Part shown: in pieces, positions 34,541-46,527 of the stretch
Layout: each line of letters starts with the position of its first letter
Position numbering within the stretch: position 1 is the first letter of the stretch
The notes under the pieces: model-generated
Database searches by the model: none
Told to the model about the DNA's origin: nothing
Seen by the model: the letters and a program-made list of their open reading frames with translations, nothing else
DNA from: Homarus americanus
Taxonomy: Eukaryota > Arthropoda > Malacostraca > Decapoda > Nephropidae
Length of the DNA stretch: 64,000 bases
NCBI RefSeq assembly: GCF_018991925.1
Contig: NW_024753828.1
Span: 1,473,620 to 1,537,619 of the forward strand
Reading direction: 5' to 3'
Position numbers and translations under genes: made by a program

Positions 34541-35905
34541 CTACAAATCCATTCTAACTACTGGTCTCCTCTGCCTCACAGGTAATCTTCTTGCAGGTTG
34601 ACCTTCCACATTTTCGTCATCACTTTCCTCATCTGTTTCGTCTGACCCCGAGTCCGAGGAAGAATTATAAGGTGGAAGTAGGGGCTCATTCAGCTGAACA
34701 AACATGTCTCTACCTACATACCTCTTTACTTTCTCAGCCGCCCTCTTCATCACCTCACTTTCATCCAAGGGGTTAGTCAACTCATACGCGGCACCATCTC
34801 GTATAATTTCTGTTATAGTGTACGGACCCTTCCACTTGGTATTCAACTTCCTACTGGTCCCAGGGCTGGCCCACTCATTCCTCACCCATACTGTTTCTCC
34901 TAACTTCGTTCTTGATCTATTTGCTCTCTCTCTGGTCTCTCGTGAAATTCTGGCAGACGTCTCTTTTATCAACCTATGGGCTTCTTTCAACTCTTGACTG
35001 CTCTCATTCTCTATTATAGGTCAGTCAATTCCTACTTGTCTTTGCACATGCCTAGAAAAAAAGCAAAATGAGGCTGTACTCCAGTTGTGGCATGGACAGA
35101 CGTGTTCAGAGCCGACTGCACGGGACTGAGAAATTTTGGCCACTTTAAATGGATTATCTTCACACATGATTGCAAGTGTTGTTTTAAAGGACCTGTGCAT
35201 TCTCTCTGTGACACTATTACCTCTAGGGTGGTAAGGCAATGTAAAATAGTTCTTAATGCCAGTTACTTTACATAATTCTTTAAACTGTGTTGCTGTAAAT
35301 TCACCTCCATTATCTGCAATGATTACTCCAGGGCTACCAAAAACATTAATGAATTTACCAAATTCTCTGGTCACTTCCTGAGTGGATTTGGTTCTCAAAG
35401 GATAGAAATTGACAAACCTAGAATAGTGATCTATGACGGTCAACACATAGCGATATCCATTCACACTATTATGTAAGTCTGTCAAGTCCACAGATACTCT
35501 CTCCAAAGGTTTAGTTACTTCTGACATCCCCTGCCATTGCTGTTCTAACCCTTTTGTCCCTTTGAATCTTTGACACACTTCAAATGATTCTACAAATTTC
35601 ACACAGTCTCTGCGATAATTGGGCCAATAGAAAAGGCCTTCTACTCTGGCTATAGTCTTCCATTGTCCTAAGTGACCTGATGTCTCTCTGTTATGTGCCC
35701 ACTCTAATGCTGCTCTACGCAAATGATCAAGTATTACAAGGCAGTACATCACTGCTTTATCAATTTGTTCCTTCACTAAATACAATACCCCCTCCACTAC
35801 TTCAAATTTGTCAATAGTCGTCTTGGGATATTTATGTTTGGGTACCTGTCCTCCTTCTAAATAACTAGCCAATGGTTCCCATCTCTCTTCTTTTCTTTTT
35901 TCTAC
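34541..35905 (-). pseudogene. Gypsy G integrase
   Basis: Frame 35872-35021 has a zinc-binding region (HLGQWKTIARVEGLFYW; FEVCQRFKG), first catalytic D in VSVDLTDLH, second in IIADNGGEF and catalytic E in HPRGNSVTERMHRSFK: a complete DDE set. A frameshift near 35090 ends it; frame 34990-34541 is the C-terminal part with KLGETVWVRNEWA and KWKGPYTITEI (GPY/F module), then an acidic tail. Only one or two lesions, so it is less decayed than Gypsy C. Confidence 0.88.
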
Positions 35906-37180
35906 TATACTGCCAGATTCTGGGGTCGTTAATACTAAGGGTAAATACTTAACTCTAATCTTAATTTCTAAGGGTCGCTGCCACCAGACCCCCTCTGGAC
36001 AGCATGTAGCTCGTTAGGTAGCGTGCAGAGTGGACTAGGCATTGGGCTAGGTTTTCCATTGAGCAAATCGATAAGGGGGAAGAAGGGTGAAACCATAACA
36101 TGTCTTAATTGATTTATTCCTTATAAAACATACTGGTAAAAAACATATACATGAATTGGCCTTCCTCAGAAGAACAACGAAAATGTGGTTACCCAGATGG
36201 GCCCCAGACTCTTACATTGATGGTGTGTCATCCACCTACTTATTGCATAACAATCTGTGACCACCTTACCTCGGTCATTCCTTCTTACACTATTCCTTAA
36301 CACATCAGACTGCCCCACCTGTATGGAATATAGCACCGTCGGTTATCATACATAGTAGCACCATCTCAACACTCATGTTACACTCCATACCTGCAAGTAT
36401 GGGACTCCTTGTGACTTTTAGGTATACACAACAGGCACCTCGTTCGCACACCGCCCTCGGTGGGTAAAGACGAGGGCTTCACCTAGAGACATACCAGCAC
36501 TATTTCTACGCCTGGTATTATAGGTCGCTCCAAGTGACGACTGCAGAGTTTCTCACTGTCTCCTTATTTGTGACTATGCATTTGGAGTGGTGTGCTGGAA
36601 ATCCACAGGTTCACAGTGGATTGGCATAGCTGGGAGTAGTTGTAAAGGGCCGGGTTTTCTCTTTTCAATAATTTACCATCCAGCTACTGTTTTCTGTTAG
36701 TATTCTATTTACTCATATACTTATTTGTTCTGTGTAGCATTCCTCCAATGAGTACCCTGTTTAATATACTTATTCTCCTTCCATTCTGTACATATATATT
36801 TATTCTTATATGTTCTTACTTATATTCTTATATGTTCTTTACCTCCATATACCTTATATTCTCATATATTCTTATATAAGTAACTCTTATGCTTTTCTAC
36901 TTATGTTTTCCAAGTCAAGGTTCTTTCTTTTCATTTCCTTTCATATAGATTGTATTCTCAGTTTCAATGTTCTTACCTTTCTGAAGTATACTTTGTTTTA
37001 TGTCTTTCTTATACATGGGTTAGTCTGGGGAACCAGGTTATTCTTTGTATAACACATTTTATACTTACAAGGGGTAGCTGCCACCACCCAGATTTTTCAT
37101 TATATAACAGAACTCATGGAAGGGTTTTGGGTAGTGTGGTAGATGTATAGGCACGTGAGTAAGTATTATTTTCTGGGAAC

Positions 37181-37506
37181 TGTATGTATATTATGTATGC
37201 TGGATTATGTATTATGTATGTATATTATGTATGTGCTCCATTTATATTTGTTCAGCCTAGCTAGCAGCGTGTGGCAATGTTATTACCATATCCCACATGC
37301 TTAATTAATGTGCCTGGCGACGTATGGAAGCTGCTAATGTATCACTTGCCATACGTCGTCTATAGCAGTTGACCAGGACCTTAGCTAGGGAGCAGTGCTA
37401 TCCACCTCTGTGTACATACTCTTATCCAGTAAACCGAACCTACAAAACTATACAGGTGTTTGTGTTCTCTCCTGTATATAGAACTTATTACCCAGAATAC
37501 CTAACA
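37181..37506 (+). repeat. 5' LTR of element J
   Basis: 326 bp. It includes ATTATGTATG-type iterations at the start and a potential hairpin (GGCGACGTATGG ... CCATACGTCGTC, about 37316-37361). Confidence 0.92.
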
Positions 37507-38060
37507 TGGCGCAGTGCGTAGTTTTACTGGATTATTACGAGTGATTAGTGCAAGTTTGTGGAAAGCCGGCTGATGGATCCCCGCCTTGGGTCAACCCCGC
37601 GTCATCCCTCGAAGAATTTCGCAACTTTGAGCAGTGTCAGTGACAGTGATTTTCTGTGAAGTGTTTAGTGCATTGTGTGTTTCGTGCCATTCATGTGTGA
37701 CCTTGTTCGAACGGATTTCCAAGGTATACGGCATGTTCTGGGCATTTGTGGGGTGTAGAGCTCAGCGCACCCTCCTCTGACCGTTTACAGAGAGCGACTG
37801 AGCTACTCCTATCTCCACCCCCCTCCCTCACAGCGCCGCCTCCACCCCCCCTCACAGCTGGGGCGAGACGCTCTGCCTGCCTGGGACACACACACATACA
37901 TGTACTAACACTTGCTGACCGCGCGGCTTCTTATATATATTTTATATATATAACCTACTTATCTGTGTATTTAATTAAATTTTTTTGTCTGAAATCTTGT
38001 TGATACGACGGGCTGACCGGTCAACACTGATTTAAGACACAGTACACAGATAAAGTAGTT

Positions 38061-40940
38061 ATGTCTCATGCCTTACGTAGCCGTGGACCCAGCGCCTGGA
38101 TGAGTCAAGCGGATGATAGTCCCCCAGAGATGGATGACCAGGCCGGCCCAGCTCCCACAACATCGCGCAGCCCTTCACCTCAACATTCAGCGTTATCTCC
38201 AGAGATAATTGCCTTAATGAAGTTTATGAGAGATGAGAGACGCGAGGATGAAGCTCACAGACGTTTGGCGGATGAGCACAGAAGGCAAGCAGAGGCAGAA
38301 CGAGACCACCAACGGAGAATGGAAGACAGTGCACGGTTTGAAGCCTTGATATCTCGCCTCACTGTTAACCAAGCCCCTGGCTCTAACACTGCCTCGGTAC
38401 TGAATGGTTCAGATACCTCATCCATGCTTCCTTCACGCCCCCCAGCCCCACCTAAAGCAGCAGCTCAAACACCGCCCATCTTGGAGCCTGATGTAAATTT
38501 CCAGACTTTTCGCGAATGGCGGCGGCGGTGGGCTGATTATGCTACAATGGTGGATCTCCAGAGTTTGTCACAGCCTAAACAACTCATCCAGCTGCGTATG
38601 TGCCTGTCCTTGGAAGTTCAGCGTGTCTTAGAACATACGTTGCAGGTACCCCCAACCTCTTCGCTGTCTGTAGAGGAGGTACTGGACGTTCTACAACGGC
38701 ACATCAAAGGACAGCAGAATGAAGCTCTGCGCAGGAGGGAATTGTTTAGCTGCAGACAGATGGAGGGTGAGTCTTTTGACGCTTTTTATGTACGTCTTAA
38801 GAGAGCCTCGGAAGAGGTAGATATATGTTTAGGCCACCACCAGCAGTGCGAGGAGACCCAGTTGAAGCAGGTGATCCTGATGGGTGTTAAGGACGAGGAA
38901 CTTGTCCAACGCCTCACCTCCCTCGACTCTTCCTCTTCTCTTCAGGATGTGTTGACGATATGTCGCTCCTATGAGGCTGCCAGGTGTGCCACCTCTGCCA
39001 TCCGAGCTCCCCCTACAGCTGTACGCGCTGTGTCCCGGTACAAGAAGGACAAGAAGTCTGCTCCTACGCCTTCGCCCACCACGTCCACGCCCGGTTCATT
39101 TTGTAACAACTGTGGTAAGCAGCACGGAACACAGGTGTGTCCAGCTGCTCAGTCTACCTGCAACAGTTGTGACCGTATGGGCCACTGGTCGCTCACAGTG
39201 CGGTGCCCAGCTAAGTACGTACAGTGCAATGTGTGCGGTCGTCTGGGCCACTATGACAAGTGTTGCCCTACCCACGAACCCAAGGGACAGCGTCGGCGGA
39301 AGCTTCGGCGCCCTTCTACCAGTGAGGGCCGCCCACAGTCGCCAAATCAGAGGCACGACGACCCTGGACAAAGCCCGACCCATTTTAGGAGGGTGTACTC
39401 CTCGCATCCCAGGACCAAAGTCCCCCAGTACATCAGCGTCATCGTGACCTACGGCGGTGTGTCATCCCGTCTTCAGATGTTGCCCGACACCGGCGCTGAT
39501 GCTACAGTCATCGGTCCCCAGCATTTGCGATGCTTGGGGCTCTCTCCAAGCGATCTAGGACCGCCTCCCGAGGACCTCTGCGTCACGGCAGATGGTTCAC
39601 AGATGGCCCCAGCCCTGGGTTCACTCTATGCACATGTCACCTTTGGCAACAGGTCGTGTCAGGCCTGGATTGACGTGCATAATGGTGTCCCGACTCCCTT
39701 GCTGTCCTACAGACATTGTCAAGAGTTGGCCATCATCTCCCAGGACTTCCCAACACCGATTCTCGAGGTAAATTACGCCAACAGGGTGCACGAAGGGAGC
39801 AGCAACTACCCTGCTGCCGCCCTACCCCTACCTCTGGCCAGTGACACCTCTCCTTCGGTAGTTGTCCCTGCTGCATCACGTCCCCACGCCTTGGCTCGCC
39901 TTCACGACAGTCACCGTGGAGCTGAGGCCACCAAACGACGTGCACGACAGACTGTGTTCCGGCCTGGCATCGACCCCGACATCTCCAATGCTGTCCAGGT
40001 GTGTAAGCCCCGCCACGTATTACAACCCAGCCAGCAGCAGGTACCCTTCATGAGTGACGACAACCCCACCCGCCCCTTTGAGTCTGTGTCGGCCGACTTT
40101 TTCTGTGTGTCAGGAAAGTCCTTCCTGGTTATCGTCGACCGTCTCTCTGGTTGGCCGGTTGTCATCAAGGGCGGTAATGACACGACGTCTGCCGCCACCA
40201 TCAGCAAGTTCCGCCACTACTTCCGTGACGTGGGCGTTCCTGTACGCCTGCGAACCGACGGAGGGCCTCAGTTCACAAGCCGGGACTTTGCTGCGTTCCT
40301 TGACCGATGGGGAGTCCGGCATGTGTTGTCATCGCCCCATTACCCGCAGTCCAACGGCCACGCTGAGGCTGCTGTCAAATCCTTGAAGCACCTCATCCTT
40401 AAGGTGGCCCCTTCTGGGAATATTGACTGCGAGGCCTTCGACCGGGGTCTTCTTGAACTCCGCAACACACCCAACTACACCGGACGCTCCCCTGCCCAGG
40501 TTTTGTATGGACGCCCCCTTCGTTCTTGTGTCCCTGCTCACCCTCAATCCTTCTCCAAGGAGTGGCAGGCCAAGACAGAGGATTGTGATCGCCGAGCCGC
40601 CGAACGTGTTCAGGACGTCGTCGCCCGCTACAACGACCACGCCAGTTCTCTCCCCAGGTTGAGTGTCGGCACCCAAGTCCGTGTTCAGGACCCGACCTCC
40701 CTACGTTGGGACAAAGTAGGCGTAGTCATGGGTCTCGGCAGGTCACGGGACTACCAGGTGCGGTTACCCAGTGGTCGGGTGTGGTGGAGGAACCGCCGTT
40801 TTCTCCGCCCCGTAACAATGCCTTCTGCTGACCCCGCCACCAGTGTTGAGTCCCATACTCTTCCCAGTGATGAAGTCCCTCGACGCTCAGAACGGATCCA
40901 GAAGAAAAGGTCCGCTCAAGACTTTGCTATGAGCGTATAG
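38061..40940 (+). CDS. Gag-protease-integrase polyprotein of element J (959 aa, no RT)
   Basis: One intact ORF. Residues about 50-95: charged coiled-coil-like stretch (DERREDEAHRRLADEHRRQ). About 140-330: gag capsid-like region (FREWRRRWADYATMV; EESFDAFYVRLKRAS-like). About 347-405: three cysteine knuckles (CNNCGKQHGTQVC; CNSCDRMGHW...C; CNVCGRLGHYDKCC). About 474-482: retropepsin site LPDTGADATVIG. About 630-960: integrase, with LHDSH for the HHCC finger (the last cysteine pair reads CKPR, one Cys lost) and a full catalytic set D679, D733, E769 (DX35E). The C-terminus has RRSERIQKKR. RT, YXDD box and RNase H are absent: only about 160 residues separate protease and integrase. The start is the first ATG of the frame after the leader. 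Confidence 0.9.
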   Translation: MSHALRSRGPSAWMSQADDSPPEMDDQAGPAPTTSRSPSPQHSALSPEIIALMKFMRDERREDEAHRRLADEHRRQAEAERDHQRRMEDSARFEALISRLTVNQAPGSNTASVLNGSDTSSMLPSRPPAPPKAAAQTPPILEPDVNFQTFREWRRRWADYATMVDLQSLSQPKQLIQLRMCLSLEVQRVLEHTLQVPPTSSLSVEEVLDVLQRHIKGQQNEALRRRELFSCRQMEGESFDAFYVRLKRASEEVDICLGHHQQCEETQLKQVILMGVKDEELVQRLTSLDSSSSLQDVLTICRSYEAARCATSAIRAPPTAVRAVSRYKKDKKSAPTPSPTTSTPGSFCNNCGKQHGTQVCPAAQSTCNSCDRMGHWSLTVRCPAKYVQCNVCGRLGHYDKCCPTHEPKGQRRRKLRRPSTSEGRPQSPNQRHDDPGQSPTHFRRVYSSHPRTKVPQYISVIVTYGGVSSRLQMLPDTGADATVIGPQHLRCLGLSPSDLGPPPEDLCVTADGSQMAPALGSLYAHVTFGNRSCQAWIDVHNGVPTPLLSYRHCQELAIISQDFPTPILEVNYANRVHEGSSNYPAAALPLPLASDTSPSVVVPAASRPHALARLHDSHRGAEATKRRARQTVFRPGIDPDISNAVQVCKPRHVLQPSQQQVPFMSDDNPTRPFESVSADFFCVSGKSFLVIVDRLSGWPVVIKGGNDTTSAATISKFRHYFRDVGVPVRLRTDGGPQFTSRDFAAFLDRWGVRHVLSSPHYPQSNGHAEAAVKSLKHLILKVAPSGNIDCEAFDRGLLELRNTPNYTGRSPAQVLYGRPLRSCVPAHPQSFSKEWQAKTEDCDRRAAERVQDVVARYNDHASSLPRLSVGTQVRVQDPTSLRWDKVGVVMGLGRSRDYQVRLPSGRVWWRNRRFLRPVTMPSADPATSVESHTLPSDEVPRRSERIQKKRSAQDFAMSV

Positions 40941-40952
40941 GGGGGAGGGAGG

Positions 40953-41278
40953 TGTATGTATATTATGTATGCTGGATTATGTATTATGTATGTATATTAT
41001 GTATGTGCTCCATTTATATTTGTTCAGCCTAGCTAGCAGCGTGTGGCAATGTTATTACCATATCCCACATGCTTAATTAATGTGCCTGGCGACGTATGGA
41101 AGCTGCTAATGTATCACTTGCCATACGTCGTCTATAGCAGTTGACCAGGACCTTAGCTAGGGAGCAGTGCTATCCACCTCTGTGTACATACTCTTATCCA
41201 GTAAACCGAACCTACAAAACTATACAGGTGTTTGTGTTCTCTCCTGTATATAGAACTTATTACCCAGAATACCTAACA
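40953..41278 (+). repeat. 3' LTR of element J
   Basis: Same length as the left LTR and, compared line by line, without a visible difference. LTRs are made identical at insertion, so this implies little time since. Confidence 0.92.
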
Positions 41279-41283
41279 GGAAC

Positions 41284-43136
41284 CAATGTTTAGAAGGAGT
41301 AGAGTGGTGATACTCAGATTACTAACTCAATATTTATTAATACAGTGAGTGGAGAAGATGCATCTTAGATTCACTCAGGCTAAACAGAACCGAAATTAAC
41401 TTATTAAGTCATCAAACACTTCAAGAACTTATTACCTCATTAAACACCTCTAAATATTCATTACTTTATTGGATACTGCTGTTGTATTTCTGTGACAAGT
41501 AAGATTTAGAAATGCTTACACACTGTCAATAACCCTGGACCCGCAGGTCTTACTTTAACAAGGAACAAATTATCTTCTCAATTCGTGGTTAGAACAACAT
41601 ACTCTCAGGTTATTCTTTCATGGGTACTACAGATGAATACATAACACACTGGGCAATTCCCCAATTAGTAACATACCATAATTCTTATCACTTCACAAGG
41701 AACCACCTGGTACCTTGAACTCTCATTCAGGGGTTCAATACTTAACCCGGGATACTATATTTCTGCTAGTTATCCCTCCAAACATGGGCCGACACTGCTC
41801 CATGCAATAGATGAAGTAACATCTCCAGGTGGAGTCAGCGGGCACCGTTGTTTACAGCGACCGCCAAGCTGAAGGCTCGCTCGCTAGGTGCACTCAGGGA
41901 GGTTGACTCGTTACACACTGGCAGAGTGATGAAGGCGCTTCCCGGGGGATCGTGTCCTGGGATTCTAAATGCGCCCTTAGAGACAGTCTTCAAGAACCAT
42001 CTTGCCCATAGGTAGCTATCGACCCTCAGGAGAATTGCTAACACATCCGCGTCTGTAGACGTGGAAGAAGAGTCACGAATGCGTGAATATTTAACTTCAC
42101 TATACAAAACATACGTCTGGCACCGGTTCAGACGATAGCTAGAGCTCTACTTTACTTGACTTAATTGGCACTGAAGGTACTATGTTGAAACATGAACACT
42201 GATATTCGCAAAAATGACTAAGTTAAACTGAGTTAATATGGCGGCGTGGAACACACGTGAACATACCTGTAGACGTGGAAGAAGAGTCACGAATGCGTGA
42301 TTCTCCCTCGTGTAGAGGTATATACGTGCCCCCGCTGGGCGGCTTGGGCCTCCATATTCATGCCAGAAAGGTCAATCTTACCAACAACATACCTTCTCTA
42401 CCATGTTGGATCACCGTATATTTAATTATGAACTCCGGTGTTCCGGATCAGGGTACTTTCCTATGTCTATTCATATAATCTAACCAGAGGTTGAGCTTGC
42501 CAGGAAAAGGTGGAATATACACGTTGATAACAACACTTCTGCAAGCTCAGGCCTACAGAGAACAAGGAACTATTCACGGGGAGACGTTAGATCTTGGAGA
42601 TTATACCAGTTGACAGAATAGTTCAGGAAATTAATGACTTTCTTAAATAGATAACTGACACTAATCAAACTACAAACATCAGATTCTCTGATGTCGGGGC
42701 GACAAAATGATCTAACTTCAGGCGCGATCAGAAACTCATGGATATTCTTAGGAACGAAACCGATGGGTATCGTTTGTCCTGGCAGACTCAACACTCACTT
42801 ACTTGACACGTCTTACCAACAATAAGGACAGTTGAAGCGTTCAACACCACTCACAATGGATCTTGAATGTTCCAACTGTAAACAGACATATCTAAGCTGA
42901 CTCTAAACCAGGGTGTTCTCTCTCACATTCAAATTCATTTTATAGAGAGGTTGGTTTCAGTAAGTCAGAGAAAATGGGATAACAGGGGACTGAGGCGTCT
43001 TGAAGTGATGAGAAAACGGACTCCTCAGATGGAAGACTCAAATTAAAAGCAGAGGTACATGTTTTGTGGGCTATTGAGCGTAATATGAATCATTTGATTT
43101 TGGCGTTAACTGACGTGTACGACCGTGGTCGTTACA
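41284..43136. other. Right part of LTR I, no gene
   Basis: Continuation of LTR I after element J. No coding motif. The short frames here have no recognisable domain. Confidence 0.55.
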
Positions 43137-44291
43137 TAGTCACCCCCTGTTGTGACGCTCAGAGGGATAATGGCGGCCGGGCGGCAAGGCACTCCGACCG
43201 CATGGAACCTGCGGTGATGGTAGAACGGGGAATACTGAGAAATAATGCCTGACGGGCGGTTATCCCACCCCCTAACACATTCCTATTACACTTATATATC
43301 CGGCAAAGCTTTTAACTGTAATAACTTCTATATATAAACCTTGATTATAGGGCGGGATATAGCGCCCTAGGACACTGACCTACGGTGATGGTAGAACCGA
43401 GAATACTGAGGGCATTGCCCGCCGCTCCTCACTGCATAGGCCTACAGTTTCCCATCATTAATTTTTTCTTTTATTTCTTACGGTTCTTACCTGAACACTT
43501 TTCGGTATATTGTCACTCATGCCGTATAAACACATATCTTAATCCTAAATTACCCTCTAAGGTAAGGTCTTGGTTTGCTAGTTTCGTGGGTAAATTCACT
43601 GGGTTATAATATCCACGCGCACACCCGAAGCGGGTACATGACGCACCTTGAAACAAAGGCTGAAGGTTCATGGCGGGGGTGTATCAACTTCACTTAAAAT
43701 TGTAATGAGGGATCTTCCTCTCACACATTGCACTATTTGAACACAGACATAAGATTCTCTGATCACTGTACCTGTCGTGGGTATATGTCACGTGAGGATA
43801 CGAGGTGTATTAAGTTCATACCGACGCATACAAGATATTTCCTTTCAAGTATAGTTTCTGGATCACTTCCAACACCTTACATAGTTCTGATACATTTATC
43901 CTTTTTCCAGATCATTGTTCTCATGTATTTTCATATGATATCTGTGGAAGTTATGTTCGCTACACGCTCACAGACGTAAATAGTATGACCTTCAAATCCT
44001 GATCCACACTTAGTCCTACAGTACACTAGTCCGGCTCAACTGGACTTTAACATTCATCTTATGGATACCCTGAGTTTTCCTTAATGCTATGAATACATAC
44101 AATTAATATGATATAAGTGTACCTGGGTACAATACAACACATGGTCTAGTAACATTGAGTAGGTGAGTTATCCTTTATCAATGTTTCCCGTTTTCTGAGG
44201 TTCTACAAGAGCGGTGGATTTGAATGTTATATAGCGTAATATGAATTAAATGGGATTTTTAGGAATGACAATGATGTGCGCAGTACACTAC

Positions 44292-45175
44292 TCCTAACTG
44301 CCTGTGCGTTAACCCGTCTAGCTGAGGGAACTGACCTGCCGTCCTACTCCTGGCTACTTTCCTAAAGGCCCCTACCGGCCTACTCAATGCGTCCGCGACT
44401 AGATTTGCCTTTCCAGGTTTGTACTCTATCTTATAGATGTAATCCCTCATTTCCAACATCCATCTATTCATTCTTTGACTTTTAGTTTTCTTGTTAAAAA
44501 ACAGACGTTAACGGCTGGCGATCAGTTTTGATGGTGAATTGGGAACCCCACAAAAAATGATGGAAAAATCTACAGGCAAACACTATTCCTAATGCTTCTT
44601 GGTCAGTGGTGGAATACCGTGTTTCCGCGGGCCTTAGCTTCCGAGAGAAATACCCAACAGGACGCAAAGAACCGTCATCCTGTAATTGATTCAGTGATGC
44701 TCCTACACAAAAATTACTAGCATCACTGTGTAGCTCAAATGGTTTATCCATGTCTACTTTTACCAGTACTGGAAAGGAAGCTAATGTCCGCTTTAACGTT
44801 TCAAAAGCTGTCTGGCATTCATCTGTCCAAGCAAAGACAGCCTGTTTCTTAGTGAGTTCTGTGATAGGATATGCAATCTTAGCAAAATTGGAAACATGCT
44901 TACGATAAAACCCGCACATCCCTAAAAATTGTCTGACTTGTTTGACATTAGTGGGTGGCTTACACTCTGTTACTGCTTTTACATTCTCTGGATCCGGCTC
45001 AATGCCTTTTTCTGAAACAATATGTCCCAAGAATTTTACTTGTCTTTGACCAAACTGACATTTAGATAGATTTAATTTGATTCCCATATTTGCAAACCTG
45101 TCAAATACTTTAGCCAATCTGCCCAATGTGTATGTGTGTCAATCTCATTACTATACGAAAAAATACAAATCCGAA
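44292..45175 (-). pseudogene. Gypsy G reverse transcriptase end and RNase H
   Basis: Frame 45126-44494 starts inside RT: KLNLSKCQFGQRQVKFLGHIVSEKGI, then the connection FLGMCGFYRKHVSNFAKI and RNase H with catalytic residues in ELHSDASNFCVGA and TDQEALGIVFA, then IKTDRQPL. After a frameshift near 44490, frame 44471-44259 continues MLEMRDYIYKIEYKPGKANLVADALSR, the end of RNase H. The polymerase motifs A and C are missing because the element breaks at about 45175 beside a C-rich run. Confidence 0.88.
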
Positions 45176-46205
<1,030 letters not shown>

Positions 46206-46209
46206 CATC

Positions 46210-46527
46210 CGTACGTGTTCTGGGTATCAAGTTCTATCTACAGGAGCGAACACAAACACCTGTATAGTTTTCGTAGGTTCTATTTACTGGATAAACAGAT
46301 ATGTACACAAGGGAGGTTGCACTCCTTACTCTGTATGGGGGTCAACTAGCCTCTAGGGCGACATGTGGTAAGTGATATATTAGCAGCTTCCATATGTCGC
46401 CAGGCACATTAATTAAGCATGTGGGACATGGTAAATACATTGCCACACGCTGCTAGCTAGGCTGAATAAATAGTGTATATAAATGGAGTACATACATAAT
46501 ATACATACAGCATACATAATATACATA
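46210..46527 (-). repeat. Old solo LTR related to element J
   Basis: Reverse complement of the J LTR, diverged: AACACAAACACCTGTATAGT, GCAGCTTCCATATGTCGCCA, GGCACATTAATTAAGCATGT and ACGCTGCTAGCTAGGCTGAA all have counterparts in 37181-37506. No interior is attached. The duplicated phrase TGTCCTGC(A/G)TGGCAGTGA flanks it (46179 and 46599). Confidence 0.8.

Larger units (their letters stand above)
37181..41278 (+). mobile_element. Element J: young Gypsy-like LTR element lacking reverse transcriptase
   Basis: Two 326-bp LTRs (37181-37506 and 40953-41278), TGTATG...CTAACA, which I read as identical by eye. GGAAC at 37176-37180 is repeated at 41279-41283. A TGG-starting primer-site position follows the left LTR (TGGCGCAGTGCG, 37507) and a purine tract (AGGGGGGAGGGAGG, 40939-40952) precedes the right one. 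The 3.4-kb interior has a 554-base leader and one uninterrupted ORF with capsid, zinc knuckles, protease and integrase, but no RT/RNase H. It is the youngest insertion in the nest. Confidence 0.9.
36641..43136. mobile_element. Long solo LTR I, inserted in H2 and holding element J
   Basis: TGTAAAGG...CGTTACA ends, with TAGT at 36637-36640 repeated at 43137-43140. Without element J (37181-41278 and its extra GGAAC) it is about 2.4 kb. No gag/pol motif and no internal long repeats that would mark two LTRs, so a long solo LTR is the simplest reading; a non-coding element is the alternative. A 34-bp perfect repeat lies inside (42053-42086 and 42267-42300). Family unknown. Confidence 0.7.
35906..44287 (-). 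mobile_element. Solo LTR H2, inserted in Gypsy G and split by LTR I
   Basis: Own sequence is 35906-36640 plus 43141-44287, collinear with H1. CTAC at 35902-35905 is repeated at 44288-44291 (4-bp duplication). It is a member of the same family as its host Gypsy G. Since no interior remains, it is a solo LTR left by LTR-LTR recombination. LTR I lies at the TAGT site 36637-36640. Confidence 0.85.
31943..45175 (-). mobile_element. Gypsy retrotransposon G, 5' truncated, with three-deep nest inside
   Basis: Reading leftward: RT end and RNase H (45175-44292), [insert 35906-44287], integrase (35905-34541), a non-coding stretch with purine tract GGGAGGGGAAGGC (minus, about 33598-33612) and LTR H1 (31943-33595). 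Removing the insert joins THRQLGV and EKRKEERWEPL in frame. The part coding for gag, protease and most of RT is missing beyond 45175. H1 is taken as its 3' LTR because of the adjacent purine tract. Confidence 0.8.

Noticed and set aside
37507..37530. A tRNA-like sequence (TGGCGCAGTGCGTAG)
   Set aside because: It resembles a tRNA A-box, but no B-box or cloverleaf follows. Its position just after the LTR fits a primer-binding site better.
38971..40676. Several antisense and out-of-frame ORFs of 60-158 codons inside element J
   Set aside because: Shadows of the GC-rich gag-protease-integrase frame, without motifs.
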